Below are positions 61,549-64,000 of a stretch of 64,000 nucleotides of DNA, piece by piece (position 1 is the first letter of the stretch; every line of letters begins with the position of its first letter). The notes under the pieces are model-generated. The model made no database searches and was not told the origin of the DNA. It saw only the letters and a list, made by a program, of their open reading frames with translations. Location of the stretch: contig DATLOZ010000005.1 of NCBI GenBank assembly GCA_035535995.1, positions 186,001 through 250,000 of the forward strand. Direction: 5' to 3'. The position numbers and the translations under genes were made by a program. Source of the DNA: JANYCO01 sp035535995 (lineage in GTDB: Bacteria > Bacteroidota > Bacteroidia > Cytophagales > Cytophagaceae).

Positions 61549-61673
61549 GATATCAGATGCCGGATGCCAGATTCAAGATGAATTAGGAGTTATAAGTTAT
61601 GAATTTTGAATTAAAAAAGACATTTAATTTTACTAGTTATCCTGCATCCGGCATCCCGCATCTAGCATCCCCA
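61549..61673. repeat. family B hairpin, copy 4, with a family A insert in its loop
   Basis: Family B units AGATATC AGATGCC GGATGCC AGATTCA (61549-61576) and their complements (61641-61671) enclose AGGAGTTATAAGTTATGAA, a family A element (copy 18, 61585-61612). It lies between divergent dnaB and mpl. Confidence 0.8.
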
Positions 61674-61748
61674 GTAAAGTATTGGAGAATAAGTCGCTAA
61701 ATCCTTATCGTATAAGTCTTTCCGAAGCTAAGAAACTTATCAACCGTC

Positions 61749-61779
61749 TTTGCTCCTCTTCAATTTTATTTTAATTTTG
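61749..61779 (+). promoter_or_regulatory. promoter of the Mpl-like gene
   Basis: TTTG (61749-61752) and TAATTTTG (61772-61779) fit the -33/-7 consensus with a 19-bp spacer. This supports a translation start at 61810, because an upstream start at 61750 would lie ahead of the promoter. Confidence 0.65.
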
Positions 61780-61809
61780 TTAGTTGGATTAATATTAACT
61801 GGATTTATC

Positions 61810-63180
61810 GTGTCTACCTCAAAAGTACATTTTATAGCCATTGGAGGAAGTGCTATGCATAATCTTGCGCTTGCACTTCATCATAAAAAATTTATTGTTT
61901 CCGGTTCGGATGATGAGATCTTCGAACCTTCTAAAAGCAGATTAGACAAAGCAGGTATTTTACCTCCTTCATTGGGTTGGTTTCCGGAAAAAATAACATC
62001 AGATCTTGAAGCAGTCATCCTGGGTATGCATGCGCGCGCGGATAACCCGGAGTTGCTAAAAGCGCAGGAACTAGGATTGAAGATCTATTCTTATCCCGAA
62101 TACATATATCATCAATGTATTGACAAACAAAGAGTTGTGATAGCCGGAAGCCATGGCAAAACAACTATTACTTCGATGATCTTACATGTGTTGAAATACC
62201 ATAAGAGATCATTTGACTACATGGTAGGCGCATTGATCGATGGATTCGATACAATGGTACAGCTTACCGAAGACGCGCCGTTGATCATTCTTGAAGGCGA
62301 TGAGTATCTTTCTTCCCCTCTCGACAAAACTCCTAAATTTCTTCACTACCATCATCACATAGGGCTCATAAGCGGCATTGCATGGGATCATATCAATGTG
62401 TATCCAACTTTTGATGAATATGTAAGGCAGTTCGAAGCCTTTGCGGAAGCCTCTCCCAAAGGTGGTATCCTTATTTATTCTGAAAACGATGACTTCGCTG
62501 CTTATATTTGTAAAAAGGAAAGAGACGATGTACAAAGTATGGGCTACGAAGCGCATAAAAACGATATCATCGACGGCGTCACTTACCTGACGACGGATTA
62601 TGGTAAAATTCCTTTGCAGGTTTTTGGCAAACATAATATGCGCAATATTTCCGGCGCCAAAGCTATTTGCAATAAAGTAGGTATCACCGATGAAATGTTT
62701 TACCAAGCAATCCGTTCCTTCAAAGGCGCGGCCAACCGCCTGGAGGTATTGAATAAAAATTACAGTACGGTAGTGTTCAAAGATTTTGCTCACGCTCCTT
62801 CTAAAGTAAAGGCTACAACCAACGCTGTTAAAAAACAATTCGAACGCAAAGATCTTGTAGCTGTATTGGAACTCCATACGTTCAGCAGTCTCAACAAAGA
62901 ATTTTTGACCCAATACAAAGACACTTTCAAAGCCGCGGATATTCCTATCGTATATTTTAATCCTGAAACGCTCAAACATAAAAAGCTCCAGGAAATTTCT
63001 GAAAAAGATGTGATGGAATCCTTCAACAGCAAGGATCTGAAAGTGTTTACCGATAGCCAAAAGCTCTCCGAATACCTGACTAACCTCGATTGGAATAATA
63101 AAAATTTACTTCTCATGAGCTCCGGAAATTTCGGTGGATTGGATGTAAAAAAACTGGCGAAGGAAATAGTGGAGGACTAA
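61810..63180 (+). CDS. mpl: UDP-N-acetylmuramate-tripeptide ligase, Mpl type
   Basis: A 456-residue Mur ligase of the Mpl group, which joins recycled murein tripeptide (L-Ala-gamma-D-Glu-meso-Dap) to UDP-MurNAc. The start is KVHFIAIGGSAMHNLALAL as in family members, the ATP site is IAGSHGKTTITSM, LILEGDEYLSS is a Mur ligase acidic site, and FKDFAHAPSKVKAT marks the third domain. The start is a GTG at 61810 (MSTSKVHF). A TTG at 61750 would add 20 residues of hydrophobic sequence unlike homologues. A close alternative is the related MurC. Confidence 0.9.
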   Translation: MSTSKVHFIAIGGSAMHNLALALHHKKFIVSGSDDEIFEPSKSRLDKAGILPPSLGWFPEKITSDLEAVILGMHARADNPELLKAQELGLKIYSYPEYIYHQCIDKQRVVIAGSHGKTTITSMILHVLKYHKRSFDYMVGALIDGFDTMVQLTEDAPLIILEGDEYLSSPLDKTPKFLHYHHHIGLISGIAWDHINVYPTFDEYVRQFEAFAEASPKGGILIYSENDDFAAYICKKERDDVQSMGYEAHKNDIIDGVTYLTTDYGKIPLQVFGKHNMRNISGAKAICNKVGITDEMFYQAIRSFKGAANRLEVLNKNYSTVVFKDFAHAPSKVKATTNAVKKQFERKDLVAVLELHTFSSLNKEFLTQYKDTFKAADIPIVYFNPETLKHKKLQEISEKDVMESFNSKDLKVFTDSQKLSEYLTNLDWNNKNLLLMSSGNFGGLDVKKLAKEIVED

Positions 63181-63182
63181 AA

Positions 63183-63276
63183 AGTTATGAATTGTGAATG
63201 ATTTTATTATTCACAATTCATAACTCAAAGTTTATAGTTTTCAACTCAAAATTCATAACTCAAAATTCATAACTTA
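63183..63276. repeat. family A hairpin, copy 19
   Basis: A perfect 17-bp stem has arms AGTTATGAATTGTGAAT (63183-63199) and ATTCACAATTCATAACT (63209-63225), followed by further right-arm units to 63276. It fills the gap between mpl and the exonuclease gene. Confidence 0.88.
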
Positions 63277-63283
63277 TTTTAAG

Positions 63284-64000
63284 ATGTTAAATCTGACAAA
63301 GCCACTCGCTTTCTTTGATCTGGAAACTACGGGGACAAATATTTCTACAGACCGTATTGTAGAAATTGCAGTGGTGAAAGTGATGCCAAACCAGGAAGTG
63401 AGTACGAAATCGAGCAGGATCAATCCTTTGATGCCTATTCCGGTCGAATCGAGTATGATCCACGGAATTTATGATGAAGATGTAGCCGGCTGTCCTACCT
63501 TTGCAGAAGTAGCGCATACGTTTGCCCAATTTCTACAAGGCTGCGACCTGGCGGGATTCAATCATATTAAGTTTGATATCCCTTTGCTGATGGAAGAGTT
63601 TAACAGAGTCTCCGTGGATTTCGACATCAATCATCGCAAGCTGGTGGATGCGCAGAAAATATTTCATATGATGGAACCGCGCACGTTGAGCGCTGCATAC
63701 CGGTTTTATTGTGAAAAAGAACTAGACGGTGCGCACAATGCTGAGAAAGATACGATGGCCACTTACGAAGTATTGAAAGCACAAGTGATCCGCTACCAGG
63801 GCAGAAAAATAAAAGATATCAAAGGCCAGGAAATTGAGCCTATCAAAAATGACATGACAGTGTTGCACAATCTGTCCTGCGATAAACTCGTAGATCTTGC
63901 AGGCCGCATGGCTTACAACGAAAGGCGCGAAGAGATCTTCAACTTTGGAAAATACAAAGGACAAAAAGTAGAAGACATACTGAAGAAAGATGTAAACTAC
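63284..64000 (+). CDS. DEDDh 3'-5' exonuclease (DNA polymerase III epsilon type), cut by the window end
   Basis: The frame starts at the ATG at 63284 and is open at the right edge, with 239 residues visible. The DEDDh exonuclease core has FFDLETTGT (Asp, Glu), FNHIKFDIPLL (Asp) and HNAEKDTMAT (His, Asp), which are all five catalytic residues. A second segment from about residue 220, NFGKYKGQKVEDILKK, matches the DUF3820-like domain often fused to such exonucleases in Bacteroidota. It could act in repair or RNA trimming. It follows mpl on the same strand, separated by a family A element. Confidence 0.92.
   Translation, partial: MLNLTKPLAFFDLETTGTNISTDRIVEIAVVKVMPNQEVSTKSSRINPLMPIPVESSMIHGIYDEDVAGCPTFAEVAHTFAQFLQGCDLAGFNHIKFDIPLLMEEFNRVSVDFDINHRKLVDAQKIFHMMEPRTLSAAYRFYCEKELDGAHNAEKDTMATYEVLKAQVIRYQGRKIKDIKGQEIEPIKNDMTVLHNLSCDKLVDLAGRMAYNERREEIFNFGKYKGQKVEDILKKDVNY

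Noticed and set aside
62209..63060. Minus-strand frame of 283 codons opposite mpl
   Set aside because: A shadow of the Mpl-like gene. The composition is not protein-like and there is no promoter for it.
1..64000. tRNA or rRNA genes
   Set aside because: No cloverleaf or rRNA-like sequence was recognised on reading either strand, though a dedicated search was not possible.

Overview
This window reads as the chromosome of a free-living member of the Bacteroidota, most likely a Cytophagia/Chitinophagia-type gliding or polymer-degrading bacterium. The pointers are two large secreted proteins with type IX secretion (Por) C-terminal sorting domains, a PorP/SprF-family outer membrane protein, many lipoproteins with short CKK-type N-termini, a type III glutamine synthetase, a DUF3667 protein, a Bacteroidota-type short NuoG, and several -7 promoter boxes of the form TAnnTTTG. 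No tRNA, rRNA, CRISPR array, phage or classical insertion sequence was seen.

Layout. 1-5.7 kb: GreA-like factor, GH16 glycanase lipoprotein, PLP homeostasis protein, GH3-family protein, LysE exporter, small lipoprotein and TPR protein. 5.8-8.3 kb: EtfB, EtfA and a BFN-domain protein. 8.3-17.1 kb: a FabZ-like hotdog protein, GlnN, two lipoproteins, a HAD phosphatase, PorP/SprF, RlmH, DUF3667 and an RluF-like pseudouridine synthase. 17.4-23.2 kb: two adjacent T9SS cargo proteins sharing a C-terminal module. 23.7-25.0 kb: CorC/HlyC-like protein. 25.5-37.4 kb: complex I operon nuoABCDEFGHIJKLM, with no nuoN at its end, followed by ttcA. 38.4-39.7 kb: a divergent NmrA-like oxidoreductase and HxlR regulator sharing an overlapping promoter and operator. 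39.7-41.7 kb: a radical SAM plus nucleotidyltransferase-like pair between two copies of a 125-bp repeat. 43.5-48.5 kb: an operon of ABC exporter, acyl carrier protein, HHxxxD acyltransferase/condensation-like enzyme and FAD oxidoreductase, which looks like a small uncharacterised acyl-product pathway, with a 7TM histidine kinase divergent from it. 50.8-57.3 kb: Smr protein, rhomboid protease, SugE-type SMR protein, GAF-PAS protein, glutathione peroxidase, ClpP and ClpX. 57.4-64 kb: lipoprotein, DDAH-like hydrolase, DnaB, Mpl-type ligase and a DEDDh exonuclease cut by the window end.

The most striking non-coding feature is a set of intergenic hairpin elements. Family A (19 copies) is made of tandem 7-bp units close to GARTTAT, followed by the same units in reverse complement. 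Family B (4 copies) has the same architecture with a different unit, RGATRCC, and one copy supplies the 3' end of ttcA. Two further hairpins use hexamer-like units. Family C (3 copies) is a separate 125-135 bp element with terminal inverted repeats. Family A elements sit in 6 of the 12 internal junctions of the nuo operon. Functions given for proteins rest on recognised motifs and family resemblance, not on searches.
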